A stretch of 64,000 nucleotides of DNA from Plantibacter sp. PA-3-X8 (lineage in GTDB: Bacteria; Actinomycetota; Actinomycetes; Actinomycetales; Microbacteriaceae). The notes below the pieces were generated by a model. The model was not told the DNA's origin and did no database searches. It worked only from the letters and a program-made list of their open reading frames with translations. Position 1 is the stretch's first letter. The number at the start of each line of letters is the position of its first letter. Below are positions 36,116-44,278 of the stretch, one piece after another. The position numbers and the translations under genes were made by a program. The stretch lies in contig NZ_CP033107.1 of NCBI RefSeq assembly GCF_003856975.1, forward strand, positions 2,480,001 to 2,544,000, written 5' to 3'.

Positions 36116-36463
36116 ATGCACATTCTCGACTCAGTCGATGCAGCATCCCTCAAGTCGGACATCCCCGACTTCCGCGCCGGCGACAACGTCAAGGTGCACG
36201 TGAACATCATCGAGGGCAACAAGTCCCGTATCCAGGTCTTCCACGGTGTCGTCATCGGCCGCTCCAACGAGGGTGTCCGCGAGACCTTCACGGTCCGCAA
36301 GGTGAGCTACCAGGTCGGCGTCGAGCGCACCTTCCCGGTCCACTCCCCGAACATCGACCACATCGAGGTCGTCACCCGCGGTGACGTCCGTCGCGCGAAG
36401 CTGTACTACCTCCGCGAGCTCCGTGGCAAGAAGGCGAAGATCAAGGAGAAGCGCGACAACTAG
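36116..36463 (+). CDS. rplS: 50S ribosomal protein L19
   Basis: L19 sits at the 30S-50S interface. The 115-aa protein has the typical [20 protein letters not shown] and the C-terminal [21 protein letters not shown] helix. Only a weak purine stretch (GAGATGGAA) precedes the ATG. It is followed by a strong hairpin and then lepB. Confidence 0.95.
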   Translation: MHILDSVDAASLKSDIPDFRAGDNVKVHVNIIEGNKSRIQVFHGVVIGRSNEGVRETFTVRKVSYQVGVERTFPVHSPNIDHIEVVTRGDVRRAKLYYLRELRGKKAKIKEKRDN

Positions 36464-36493
36464 TCGTCCTCCCGGTCGCCCTCCGCGATCGTT

Positions 36494-36532
36494 CCTGAGC
36501 TCCCCACCGGATAAGCTGGTGGGGAGCTCAGG
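36494..36532 (+). terminator. Perfect 15-bp hairpin between rplS and lepB
   Basis: CCTGAGCTCCCCACC pairs exactly with GGTGGGGAGCTCAGG across a 9-nt loop. It ends 7 nt before the lepB start and has no T-run after it, so it may act as a partial terminator, an mRNA 3'-end stabiliser for rplS, or a structure masking lepB translation. Confidence 0.6.
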
Positions 36533-36539
36533 CGGTTAA

Positions 36540-37289
36540 ATGACAGACAATTCCCTGGCGGCAGACGCGTCGCCCGACCACCAGCAGCGCCCCCGCGGCA
36601 AACGCGGAGCGCTGCTCTTCCTTCGCGACCTCCTCATCATCTTCGTGGTCGCGCTGCTGGTCTCCTTCCTCATCAAGACCTTCCTCGTGCGGTCGTTCTA
36701 CATCCCGTCCGGGTCGATGGAGAACACGCTGCAGATCCAGGACCGCATCCTGGTGAACGAGCTCGTCCCCGACGTGGTCTCGCTGAATCGAGGCGACGTG
36801 GTCGTCTTCCAGGATCCGGGCGGCTGGCTCCCGCAGACGGTCGAGGCTCCGCAGCCTCCCGTCACCGCAGCCGTCGAATGGGTGCTGTCGATCTTCGGCC
36901 TCGTCGCTCCCGACAGCGACGACCACCTCATCAAACGCGTCATCGGGTTACCGGGCGACCACGTGTCGTGCTGCAACCCGCTCGGGCAGATGACGGTCAA
37001 TGGGGTTCCGCTGAACGAACCGTACGTGAAGCTCCCGGCCGGCACCGAGAAGGTGTCCGGAGACCCGTTCGACATCGTCGTCCCCGAGGGCTCGCTCTGG
37101 GTCATGGGCGACAACCGGTACAACTCGAAGGACTCCCGGTACAACGGCGACACCCCCGGTGGGGGCTTCGTCCCGATCGACAACGTCGTGGGGCGCGCGT
37201 TCGTCATCACCTGGCCGTCCAGCAACTGGGCCTGGCTCGACAACTACCCGACCGTCTTCCAGGGCATCCCTGCCCCAGAAGAGGAGTGA
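36540..37289 (+). CDS. lepB: Signal peptidase I
   Basis: LepB removes signal peptides from exported proteins. The 249-aa protein has a cytoplasmic N-terminus, one membrane helix (DLLIIFVVALLVSFLIKTFL), the catalytic Ser in IPSGSMENTL, the general-base Lys in LIKRVIGLPGDHV and the box-E MGDNRYNSKDSR. ATG 36540 is next to the rplS hairpin and has no evident Shine-Dalgarno site. Its stop overlaps the rnhB start (TGATG). Confidence 0.94.
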   Translation: MTDNSLAADASPDHQQRPRGKRGALLFLRDLLIIFVVALLVSFLIKTFLVRSFYIPSGSMENTLQIQDRILVNELVPDVVSLNRGDVVVFQDPGGWLPQTVEAPQPPVTAAVEWVLSIFGLVAPDSDDHLIKRVIGLPGDHVSCCNPLGQMTVNGVPLNEPYVKLPAGTEKVSGDPFDIVVPEGSLWVMGDNRYNSKDSRYNGDTPGGGFVPIDNVVGRAFVITWPSSNWAWLDNYPTVFQGIPAPEEE

Positions 37290-37933
37290 TGGCCGTCAGC
37301 GAACCGACCCTCGAGGTCGAGCACGAACTGTTCGCTGCGGGTGTCCCGTCGGTCATCGGCATGGACGAGGTGGGTCGCGGAGCCATCGCCGGCCCGGTGG
37401 CCGTCGGCGCCGCGGTCGTCGCCCCGGCGTGCGGGCCGTTCCCTGAGGGACTCCGCGACTCGAAGCTGTTGAGCGAGCGAGCGAGGACCCGCCTGGAACC
37501 GCTGGCCCGCGAGTGGGTGTTGTACGGGGCCGTCGGACTCGCGAGTCCGGCGGAGGTCGACGAGCTGGGCATCACCGCGTGCCTCGGACTCGCCGGCCGT
37601 CGGGCGCTGCTCGAACTGCACGCCGTCGGCGCGGACGTCACGGGATCGACCGTCCTGCTCGACGGCAACAGCGACTGGCTGAGCCGGGCGCTCCAACGAC
37701 CGCTCACCATCACCACGAGGGTCAAAGCGGATCGGGACTGCGCGTCGGTCGCCGCAGCGTCTGTACTCGCCAAGGTGCACCGCGACCGACTGATGATCGA
37801 CTTGCACGAGGCGCTGCCGGAGTACGGGTGGGAGGGCAACAAGGGATACGGCTCGGCGCAGCATCTGTCGGCTCTGTCCGAGCACGGCTTGACCCTCCAC
37901 CACCGGAGCAGCTGGCTGCCCGCCTACACGTAG
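37289..37933 (+). CDS. rnhB: Ribonuclease HII
   Basis: RNase HII cuts at ribonucleotides embedded in DNA. The 214-aa protein has catalytic acids in GMDEVGRGAIAGP, in LLDGNSDW and in VKADRDCASVAAASVLAKVHRD. ATG 37289 shares a base with the lepB stop and lies behind GAGGAG. DUF2469 follows, the standard actinobacterial order. Confidence 0.94.
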   Translation: MAVSEPTLEVEHELFAAGVPSVIGMDEVGRGAIAGPVAVGAAVVAPACGPFPEGLRDSKLLSERARTRLEPLAREWVLYGAVGLASPAEVDELGITACLGLAGRRALLELHAVGADVTGSTVLLDGNSDWLSRALQRPLTITTRVKADRDCASVAAASVLAKVHRDRLMIDLHEALPEYGWEGNKGYGSAQHLSALSEHGLTLHHRSSWLPAYT

Positions 37934-37945
37934 ACTGGAGAGACC

Positions 37946-38269
37946 ATGGACGAAGACGAGTTCGAAGACTACGACCGCGAGGTCGAACTGGCCCTCTACC
38001 GCGAGTATCGCGATGTCGTGGGTCAGTTCAAGTACGTGATCGAGACCGAGCGCCGGTTCTACCTCGCCAACGAGGTCGACCTCGTGCGACGCGACACGGC
38101 GAACGACTTCTACTTCGAGCTCTCCATGACCGACGTGTGGGTGTGGGACGTCTACCGGTCCGACCGATTCGTTAAGAGCGTCCGAGTGCTCACGTTCAAG
38201 GACGTCAACGTCGAGCAGTTGTCCTCGCGTGACTTCGAGCTCCCGAAGGAACTCACGCTCGACGAGTAG
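37946..38269 (+). CDS. DUF2469 protein
   Basis: A 107-aa acidic protein conserved across Actinobacteria next to rnhB; no biochemical function is established. The sequence (EDYDREVELALYREYRDVV, YFELSMTDVWVWDVYRS) is typical and full length. A TAGACT box overlapping the rnhB stop and a GGAGAG site precede the ATG. Confidence 0.88.
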   Translation: MDEDEFEDYDREVELALYREYRDVVGQFKYVIETERRFYLANEVDLVRRDTANDFYFELSMTDVWVWDVYRSDRFVKSVRVLTFKDVNVEQLSSRDFELPKELTLDE

Positions 38270-38390
38270 GCACGGTTCCCGCTACCGACAGCGCTCCACA
38301 GGCACGCCTCGCCGCGCGCTCGTCGACGACAGACCCACCCCCGGGTAACGAGCCTCGTCTGCACGCTTGGCTGGATGCCAGGAGGTGCAC

Positions 38391-38747
38391 ATGGCACGGA
38401 AGGACGAGCTCGGCCGACGCGGCGAGCAGGTGGCGGCGGATCATCTCGAGGCGTGCGGATACCGCATCCTCGACCGCAATTGGCGATGCCCGCAGGGCGA
38501 ACTCGATCTCGTCGCGGACGACGACGGCACGCTGGTGTTCGTCGAGGTGAAGACCCGTTCCGGCGTCGGCTTCGGCGATCCCGCGGAGGCGGTCACGCCG
38601 AGCAAGCTGGCCCGGATCGGTCGTCTCGCCGGGGCCTGGTGTGCTGAGCACCGACCGCGCTCGCGGCGGATGCGCGTCGACGTCGTCGGCATCGTGCTGC
38701 CGTCCGAAGGGGACATGCGACTCCAGCACCTGCGGGGAGTCTCCTGA
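38391..38747 (+). CDS. UPF0102 / YraN family nuclease-fold protein
   Basis: A 118-aa protein of the YraN family with the PD-(D/E)XK fold: E/D residues in GELDLVADD and the VFVEVKTRS strand. The family sits next to comM and dprA and may take part in DNA processing. ATG 38391 lies just behind AGGAGGTG; an in-frame start 24 nt upstream is possible. Its stop overlaps the comM start (TGATGG). Confidence 0.85.
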   Translation: MARKDELGRRGEQVAADHLEACGYRILDRNWRCPQGELDLVADDDGTLVFVEVKTRSGVGFGDPAEAVTPSKLARIGRLAGAWCAEHRPRSRRMRVDVVGIVLPSEGDMRLQHLRGVS

Positions 38748-40276
38748 TGGCCGTCGCACGCACCTGGTCGGTCGCACTCGCCGGCCTCACTGGCGCGATC
38801 GTGGAGGTCGAGGCGTCGGCCGCCGCGACCGTACCGGGCATGGCGATCGTCGGGCTTCCCGACAAGTCGCTCGGTGAGGCCGCGCACCGCATCAAGAGTG
38901 CGACGGCGAACTCCGGCTGCGAGCTGCCCGGTGGCAAGCTCACGATCAACCTGTCTCCCGCGTCGCTGCCCAAGCAGGGGAGCGCATTCGACCTCTCCAT
39001 GGCGATCGCCTGTCTCGCCGTCGGCGGCCTCGTCCGCCGGGAGTCCGCCGAGCGGGTCGTCCACCTCGGTGAGCTCGGGCTCGACGGTCGACTCCGTCCG
39101 CTCGTCGGCGTGCTGCCGGCCGTCCTCGCCGTCGCCCGTGCCGGATACGACGCGGTGATGGTGCCGACCGCAAACGTCGAGGAGGCGCAGCTCGTGCCCG
39201 GCGTCACGGTGATCGGGGCGACCTCGCTGCGTGATGCGGCCATCTGGCACGGTGCAGAACTCTCTGCGATCGACCTCGAACCCGTCCGACAGCGGGTCGA
39301 TCGGCTGCCCATGCCCGACCCACTCGATCTCGCGGACGTGGTCGGACAGCCGGACGCGGTCGACGCGATGGTCGCTGCGGCGGCCGGCGGGCACCACGTC
39401 ATGATGGTCGGACCTCCCGGTGCCGGCAAGACCATGCTGGCCGCCCGGCTCCCCGAGATCCTCCCCGACCTCGAGCCCGAGGCCGCGGTCGAGGTCAGCT
39501 GCCTCCGCTCGCTCATCGGTCTACCGCCGGACGGAGCGCTCGCCCGACGACCACCGTGGGAGAGCCCGCACCATTCGTCATCGGCAGCGGCGATCATCGG
39601 TGGCGGTTCGCGCCAGATCCGGCCCGGAGCAGCCGCGCGCGCGGCGCACGGCGTGCTCTTCCTCGACGAAGCACCGGAGTTCCGCGCCGACGTCCTCGAC
39701 TCGCTGCGTCAGCCACTCGAAGCCGGCGTGATCACCGTGCATCGTGCGCACGGCAGCGCGACGTTCCCGGCCGCCTTCCAACTCGTCCTCGCCGCGAACC
39801 CCTGCCCCTGCGGTCAGTACGGCACGGCGGACGGCGTCTGCACCTGTCCACCGCAGGCCCGTCGACGCTATCTCGGGCGGATCTCGGGGCCGCTCCTCGA
39901 CCGGATCGACATCCGCGTGCGGGTGCACCGGATCACCTCGGCACTGACGAGTCTCTCGCAGGAGGGCGGGGTCTCCACCGCTGAGGCCCGTTCCCGCGTC
40001 GAAGCGGTGCGGGCCGCGAGTGCCGAGCGGTTGGCCGGCACCGGCTGGACCACGAACGCACAGGCGAGCGGCACCTGGCTCAGGAGCCCGCGGATGCGGC
40101 TGCCCAGATCCGTCACCAGCGCGTTGGACCGCTCCCTCGAGCGGGGAGGCATCACCATGCGTGGCTACGACCGCATCCTCCGACTGAGCTGGACGCTCGC
40201 CGACCTCGACGGGGCCGGCAGCCCCACAGCCGAGCACTTGGGGCGCGCCCTCTTCCTGCGGAAGGGCATCTCATGA
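38747..40276 (+). CDS. comM: YifB/ComM family Mg-chelatase-like ATPase
   Basis: ComM is a hexameric helicase that promotes branch migration during natural transformation. The 509-aa protein has an N-terminal Lon-like domain (GLPDKSLGEAAHRIKSA), Walker A GPPGAGKTMLAARLPEILP, Walker B FLDEAPEF, and the C-terminal Mg_chelatase domain with an inserted CPCGQYG/CTC cysteine cluster. It is coupled to dprA by a 4-nt overlap, so the cassette served DNA uptake or recombination together. Confidence 0.93.
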   Translation: MAVARTWSVALAGLTGAIVEVEASAAATVPGMAIVGLPDKSLGEAAHRIKSATANSGCELPGGKLTINLSPASLPKQGSAFDLSMAIACLAVGGLVRRESAERVVHLGELGLDGRLRPLVGVLPAVLAVARAGYDAVMVPTANVEEAQLVPGVTVIGATSLRDAAIWHGAELSAIDLEPVRQRVDRLPMPDPLDLADVVGQPDAVDAMVAAAAGGHHVMMVGPPGAGKTMLAARLPEILPDLEPEAAVEVSCLRSLIGLPPDGALARRPPWESPHHSSSAAAIIGGGSRQIRPGAAARAAHGVLFLDEAPEFRADVLDSLRQPLEAGVITVHRAHGSATFPAAFQLVLAANPCPCGQYGTADGVCTCPPQARRRYLGRISGPLLDRIDIRVRVHRITSALTSLSQEGGVSTAEARSRVEAVRAASAERLAGTGWTTNAQASGTWLRSPRMRLPRSVTSALDRSLERGGITMRGYDRILRLSWTLADLDGAGSPTAEHLGRALFLRKGIS

Positions 40277-41331
40277 GCGCGTGGTTCGGCTTGGACCGCG
40301 AGTTGGTCGAACGCCTCGTCCGCGGACTCGGCGGCCTGGAGTCGGTCGAGGCCGCGGGTAGTCCTCGCGCGGATGGAGGTGCCGAGCACGTCTCGGTGGC
40401 CGACGACGACGTCGGCAACACCGGGATCCGGGCGGCCTTCGCTCGGGCGGCCTGGACAATGATCGCCGAACCGGGCGATGGCGTGGCCGGGCTCGTGGTC
40501 GGTGCGCTCGGCCCTGCGGGCGCACTCTCAGCGGTCCTGGAACGGGTGGGGCCGACCGAACTGCAGCGCCGCATCCTCGGCAGCGAGTGGTCCAGTGGCT
40601 CGGGCTCGACGTCGGCCGATGCCGATGCCGAGTCCGAGGATCCCGCCGCGATTCCCGCCTCCCGCGTGCTCGGAAGTGCGCTGGAACGCTGGCGCCCCCG
40701 TCTCGTCTCGGCTGACCTCGTCGCCGCGTGCGAGACCGCGATCGAGGTCGGCGTACGACTACTCCTGCCAGGCGATCCGGGCTGGCATGCGGGGTTCGAC
40801 CACCTCGGTGTGCACGCGCCGCACGCCCTCTGGCTACGCGGTTCTCCCGACGTGCCTGCGGGGGAACGCGCCATCGCGTTGGTCGGGGCCCGGGCCGCGT
40901 CCGGGTACGGCGAGCACGTCACCCTCGAGGCGGCGGCCGGGCTCGTCGATCGGGGCTTCGCGATCGTGTCGGGTGCCGCGTACGGCATCGACGGCGCGGC
41001 GCACCGAGCCGCCCTCGGGAGCGGAGGCCCGACCGTGGCCTACCTCGCAGGCGGGGTCGATCGGCCGTACCCAGCCGGTCACGATGCGCTCATCCGTCGG
41101 ATCCGCGAGGCCGGTGGAGCCGTCATCAGCGAATCACCGTGCGGGTCGACACCATCCAAATGGCGATTCCTGCAGCGGAACCGACTCATCGCCGCAGCCT
41201 CGGCTGCGACGGTGGTCGTGGAGGCCGGAGACCGCTCCGGGTCGATCAACACGGCGGGTCAACCGAAGGGGCTATCGTTTGGGTGTCTGTCCCGTAGGCA
41301 AAAGCTGGACAGCTGCGACCGCCGCGTCTGA
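40273..41331 (+). pseudogene. dprA: dprA, 3'-truncated by accessory DNA
   Basis: DprA loads RecA on incoming single-stranded DNA. The N-terminal part and most of the Rossmann-like DprA fold are intact (ALVGARAASGYGEHVTLEAA, SGAAYGIDGAAHRAAL, RNRLIAAASAATVVVEAG). The conserved RSGSxNTA motif is reached (RSGSINTAGQ, ending about 41265) and then similarity stops. About 20 unrelated residues (PKGLSFGCLSRRQKLDSCDR...) precede a stop. The missing end should include the last fold strands and the C-terminal winged helix. The break marks the left end of the accessory region. The remaining 352 aa might still be expressed, but activity is doubtful. Confidence 0.85.
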
Positions 41332-41457
41332 CGACTGGCTGGCGTCTGCCCAATCGCCCGGTCTATCTCACCGGGGCCAGGCTCTCTGGATGATCTCAGT
41401 GCGAAAGAAGGTTGTCGTGCCATTCGGGCTTGCGTGCCGCGTCCAGGTGTCCGTCCA

Positions 41458-41700
41458 CTAGGAGGCTGGGGCGTTCGCCGACAGGCGTGTCGGGACCGTC
41501 CCGTTCGGGAACACGACAGTGCGCGTGAGGGTGCCACCGGCGATCAGGTCGAGCTGCAGATCGAACCACTCCCAGTGAGCAGATGAGTAGGATCGGTGGG
41601 TGTGGTCCAAGACCGCGTCTCGCGTGCGCCGAGATGGCTGAACGTTCCGGCGCAGCGCATCGATCGCACCGACCGGGCGTGTCCCCGGCAGATTGCTTGG
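41458..41700 (-). pseudogene. C-terminal remnant of an unidentified protein
   Basis: The minus strand is open for about 80 codons without ATG or GTG near its upstream end, and stops at TAG 41458-41460. Third positions are GC-rich and the residues look protein-like (HWEWFDLQLDLIAGGTLTRT, VVFPNGTVPTRLSANAPAS). It looks like the 3' end of a gene whose start was removed when the neighbouring cassette or island arrived. Family not recognised; could be chance. Confidence 0.3.
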
Positions 41701-41717
41701 GGCCGACCGCTGCCCTG

Positions 41718-41723
41718 TAACCT
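41718..41723 (+). promoter_or_regulatory. -10 box of the four-gene cassette
   Basis: TAACCT ends 6 nt before GTG 41730 and 12 nt before ATG 41736. The first spacing fits a leaderless GTG start. Confidence 0.45.
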
Positions 41724-41729
41724 ACGAGG

Positions 41730-42335
41730 GTGCACATGAGCGTAGAAGAAGGTCAACCAACTGGAAGGCACGAAACGGAGCTCGCGAATGCGGTTCTGGC
41801 CTGTCGTGAGGAGTTCGCGGCCAAGTTCGCGACTTACGGGTACTCCTGGGCAATTCTTCGAGTGCCGTCGCTAGTTGATCGAGTGTGGACCAAAGCTGCG
41901 CGTATCCGGCGCCTCGAGGAGCTCGAGTCCCGTGCCGTAGAGCCGCGCATCCCGGAGGATGTGGAAGCAGAGTACCGCGGGGTAGTCAACTACTCGGTGA
42001 TGCTATTGGATAGGCTCGACCACGAAGGTTTGACCGCCCCCCGCCTTGGATCCCCTCCCGCAGACCGGTGGGCAACGCCTCAGCGAGCAATGGCAACCTA
42101 CGGGTCCATCACATCGGCGACTCGCGAACTGCTTGAACGTAAAGACCACGACTACGACGGCGCATGGAAGTCAATGCGTGTCACGACGATCACAGACGAA
42201 GTCTTAGTGCGAGTATCGCGAGTGAACTCGATTCTTGACGGTAGTGAACCTGATTCAGCAGTTCTCCGTGACCAGTTTCAGGACATCTTGAACTACGCGT
42301 TGTTCGCGATCGCGTTGCTATCGGTGAAGGAGTAA
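41730..42335 (+). CDS. Duplicated DUF1599-like protein
   Basis: A 201-aa all-helical protein made of two similar halves. Half one has YGYSWAILRVPSLVDRVWTK then NYSVMLLDRL; half two has YDGAWKSMRVTTITDEVLVR then NYALFAIALL. This Y-G-x-x-W-x-x-x-R ... D ... R ... NYxxxxxxxL pattern resembles DUF1599, a family also discussed as a nucleotide-modification-associated domain in phage and bacterial loci. Base composition is below that of the core genome. It opens a cassette whose genes overlap or lie 3 nt apart. Start could be GTG 41730 (leaderless) or ATG 41736. Function unknown; binding of a nucleotide is a hypothesis from family context. Confidence 0.65.
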   Translation: MHMSVEEGQPTGRHETELANAVLACREEFAAKFATYGYSWAILRVPSLVDRVWTKAARIRRLEELESRAVEPRIPEDVEAEYRGVVNYSVMLLDRLDHEGLTAPRLGSPPADRWATPQRAMATYGSITSATRELLERKDHDYDGAWKSMRVTTITDEVLVRVSRVNSILDGSEPDSAVLRDQFQDILNYALFAIALLSVKE

Positions 42336-42338
42336 CCC

Positions 42339-42980
42339 ATGGCCCGTGGTCCAGTAGAGGACGGCTGTCGATTCTGTGAGCTGCCGGACCAGGATCGGGT
42401 ATTGCAGTTGGATGATTCGTTCGCGATCATGTTTTCGCTCGGGCCACTCATCCCTGGGCATTTTATGCTTGTCGCGCGTGACCACTATCCAAGTTCAGCG
42501 GAACTACCGCCATCTCAGATCCCGAAAACTAGCCGAGTCATTCGTCGGATATTGGACGAATTATCGGACCGATTCGGCGAGTTTACTGCATTCGAGCATG
42601 GTCGAGCTGGTGCCTGCGTGCCGCCAGGGCACGGCGAGGACCACTGTTATCACGCACACGTTCACTTTCTTCCCAAAAATGTTGACCTAGCGGCGAGCGT
42701 TCGGGACGACTACGAGCTGATCAGTTTCGATAGCTGGGCATCGTTTCAAGCACAACATTCTGAGCACCCCGTACCTTACATAGCGGTCTGGGAAGGCGCC
42801 GCCGTGCATGCAGTTTTTGATCCTTCAAACCTACCGCACCACTATCTTCGAACAAAGGTTGCGACAACTCTAGGAGAGCCCTTGCTCGGAGACTGGGTCG
42901 CCTTTCCCCGATCGTGGGATATCGATACCGCGAAGGCAAGCCACGTTTTTGAATTCCTGCGGAAGGTAGACCTGACATGA
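42339..42980 (+). CDS. Histidine-triad (HIT) superfamily protein
   Basis: A 213-aa HIT-fold protein. The triad is H105-A-H107-V-H109 (CYHAHVHFLP), the nucleotide-alpha-phosphate-binding and catalytic motif of HIT hydrolases and transferases. The N-terminal CRFC (C10, C13) fits the zinc pair of many HIT proteins, and PGHFMLVARDHYPSS fits the family's central strand-loop. About 80 residues follow the triad, longer than in Hint proteins. Expected chemistry is cleavage or transfer at a nucleotide phosphate; substrate unknown. Many A/T third positions set it apart from core genes. It overlaps the next gene by 4 nt. Confidence 0.8.
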   Translation: MARGPVEDGCRFCELPDQDRVLQLDDSFAIMFSLGPLIPGHFMLVARDHYPSSAELPPSQIPKTSRVIRRILDELSDRFGEFTAFEHGRAGACVPPGHGEDHCYHAHVHFLPKNVDLAASVRDDYELISFDSWASFQAQHSEHPVPYIAVWEGAAVHAVFDPSNLPHHYLRTKVATTLGEPLLGDWVAFPRSWDIDTAKASHVFEFLRKVDLT

Positions 42981-44278
42981 AGAATTGGCTGCTACACGCC
43001 TTGGTCGGACAGAAGATCACCCGGGAGTCCTTCGATTCGTCTATGCAGGCGCTGGTTTCGCTCCGAGCGAGCACGTTCCACCTTGACCGAGTATCTGGAC
43101 AGGGCGGGTGGTACCGCAGACTGGGCGATCCGGGTCGATTGGGGCACGTCGCGACCGCTCAGATGACGATCTTCGCGTTGGCTGCTCCTGACAGCGAGAT
43201 TCAGTTCCAGGCATGCCTAAAGTTTCTCCTGGGTAGTCAGGCGTCCGATGGAGGCTGGCCCTTTGTGACCAATTCGGCCGGCCAGTCAGTAGTGGACGCC
43301 ACTGGTTGGGTATTGCTGGCTGTGTCCGAGATGTACGACCGGCCGTCCCTTAATGCGCACCGGGCGAGTATGCGTGCGGCGATGGAACGAGGACGTAAGT
43401 TCATCGAGGCTTCGGAGCTGCCTGCCGGTGGCTGGGGCATTACGCCGGGTGCCGATTGGCGAGCGCTGAGCACAGCCATTGCCCTTCGGGCCCTGATCTC
43501 GCTGGGTGACGATCTGTCAAACCCGACCATCGATTCGGCTGCGCGAAGCCTGGTGAGCAAAATGGATCCAAACACGGGCGCTTGGTGTGATTCGCGCGGC
43601 AACCTTTCTATCGCGGCATCTGCAACGTCGGCGATCGCTTTGCAGCAAGTAAATACAAACGGCGCATTCGAGGCACCCATCAAGCGCGCTGAAAGATGGC
43701 TTGCTGACGTGCGAGAGCGTGATGTCTGGGGCGAGAAATCGAAGTACGTGTCCCACGAAGAGGTAGACTTTCTCGATGCCGCAGGTAATCGGTCAAGGGT
43801 CGAATACCACTTCTCCAGACGCCCTCACGCGATTGCTGCGTTGTGCAGAGAAGGTGTTGGGCCAGAGGTTTGCGATGGTCTGACGCACCTCCTATCAGCG
43901 CCTGCGGACAAGCCGCAGCAGTGGGGTGGTTGTAGCCAGCATGCCTGGACGAGTTGGTTAGTTTTTGACTGTTGGAATGCTCTCAGCTCCGCGCAGGCTA
44001 AACTCGGGCCAGATTGGCGAGAAGTCTGGTGGTCGCCCGGTAGGGTAGTTGTCTCATTGCGAACCGAGCGCTTCCCGAAAACGCTCGGGCGACGCTACTG
44101 GCCACATCTTATCGTTCTGGCCCTCGCCGCTTTTGTGGTCTGGGGCGCTGCGTCCAGTGGACTCGTTGACGGCATTGGCCCCCAGACGGTGACATTCGTT
44201 GTTACGACGATTCTCCTCGCTGTGCTAGCTAACCTGATCTCGACGGCAATACTTGACTGGCAGAGGAAGAAAACATGA
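42977..44278 (+). CDS. Alpha/alpha-toroid (terpene-cyclase-like fold) membrane protein
   Basis: A 433-aa protein with prenyltransferase/squalene-cyclase-type repeats: LLGSQASDGGWPFVT, ELPAGGWGITPG and KMDPNTGAWCDSRGN, each followed by long helices. No DxDD protonation motif of squalene-hopene cyclases is visible, so terpene cyclisation is not supported. Two membrane helices close the protein (HLIVLALAAFVVWGAA and VTFVVTTILLAVLANLIS), with a short basic cytoplasmic tail. It overlaps both neighbours by 4 nt and so is made in step with the HIT protein and the small last protein. Could be an anchored sensor or effector; catalytic role unproven. Confidence 0.65.
   Translation: MKNWLLHALVGQKITRESFDSSMQALVSLRASTFHLDRVSGQGGWYRRLGDPGRLGHVATAQMTIFALAAPDSEIQFQACLKFLLGSQASDGGWPFVTNSAGQSVVDATGWVLLAVSEMYDRPSLNAHRASMRAAMERGRKFIEASELPAGGWGITPGADWRALSTAIALRALISLGDDLSNPTIDSAARSLVSKMDPNTGAWCDSRGNLSIAASATSAIALQQVNTNGAFEAPIKRAERWLADVRERDVWGEKSKYVSHEEVDFLDAAGNRSRVEYHFSRRPHAIAALCREGVGPEVCDGLTHLLSAPADKPQQWGGCSQHAWTSWLVFDCWNALSSAQAKLGPDWREVWWSPGRVVVSLRTERFPKTLGRRYWPHLIVLALAAFVVWGAASSGLVDGIGPQTVTFVVTTILLAVLANLISTAILDWQRKKT

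Larger units (their letters stand above)
41332..41729. other. Junction region without an intact gene
   Basis: About 400 bp between the broken dprA and the first cargo gene. It probably includes the element's end (attachment-site arm) near 41265-41330. The only coding-like content is the minus-strand fragment listed at 41458. No tRNA, no insertion sequence and no integrase gene is visible. Confidence 0.5.

Noticed and set aside
42977..44278. Squalene-hopene cyclase and a terpenoid cluster
   Set aside because: No DxDD motif, protein too short (433 against about 630 aa), and no isoprenoid genes nearby.
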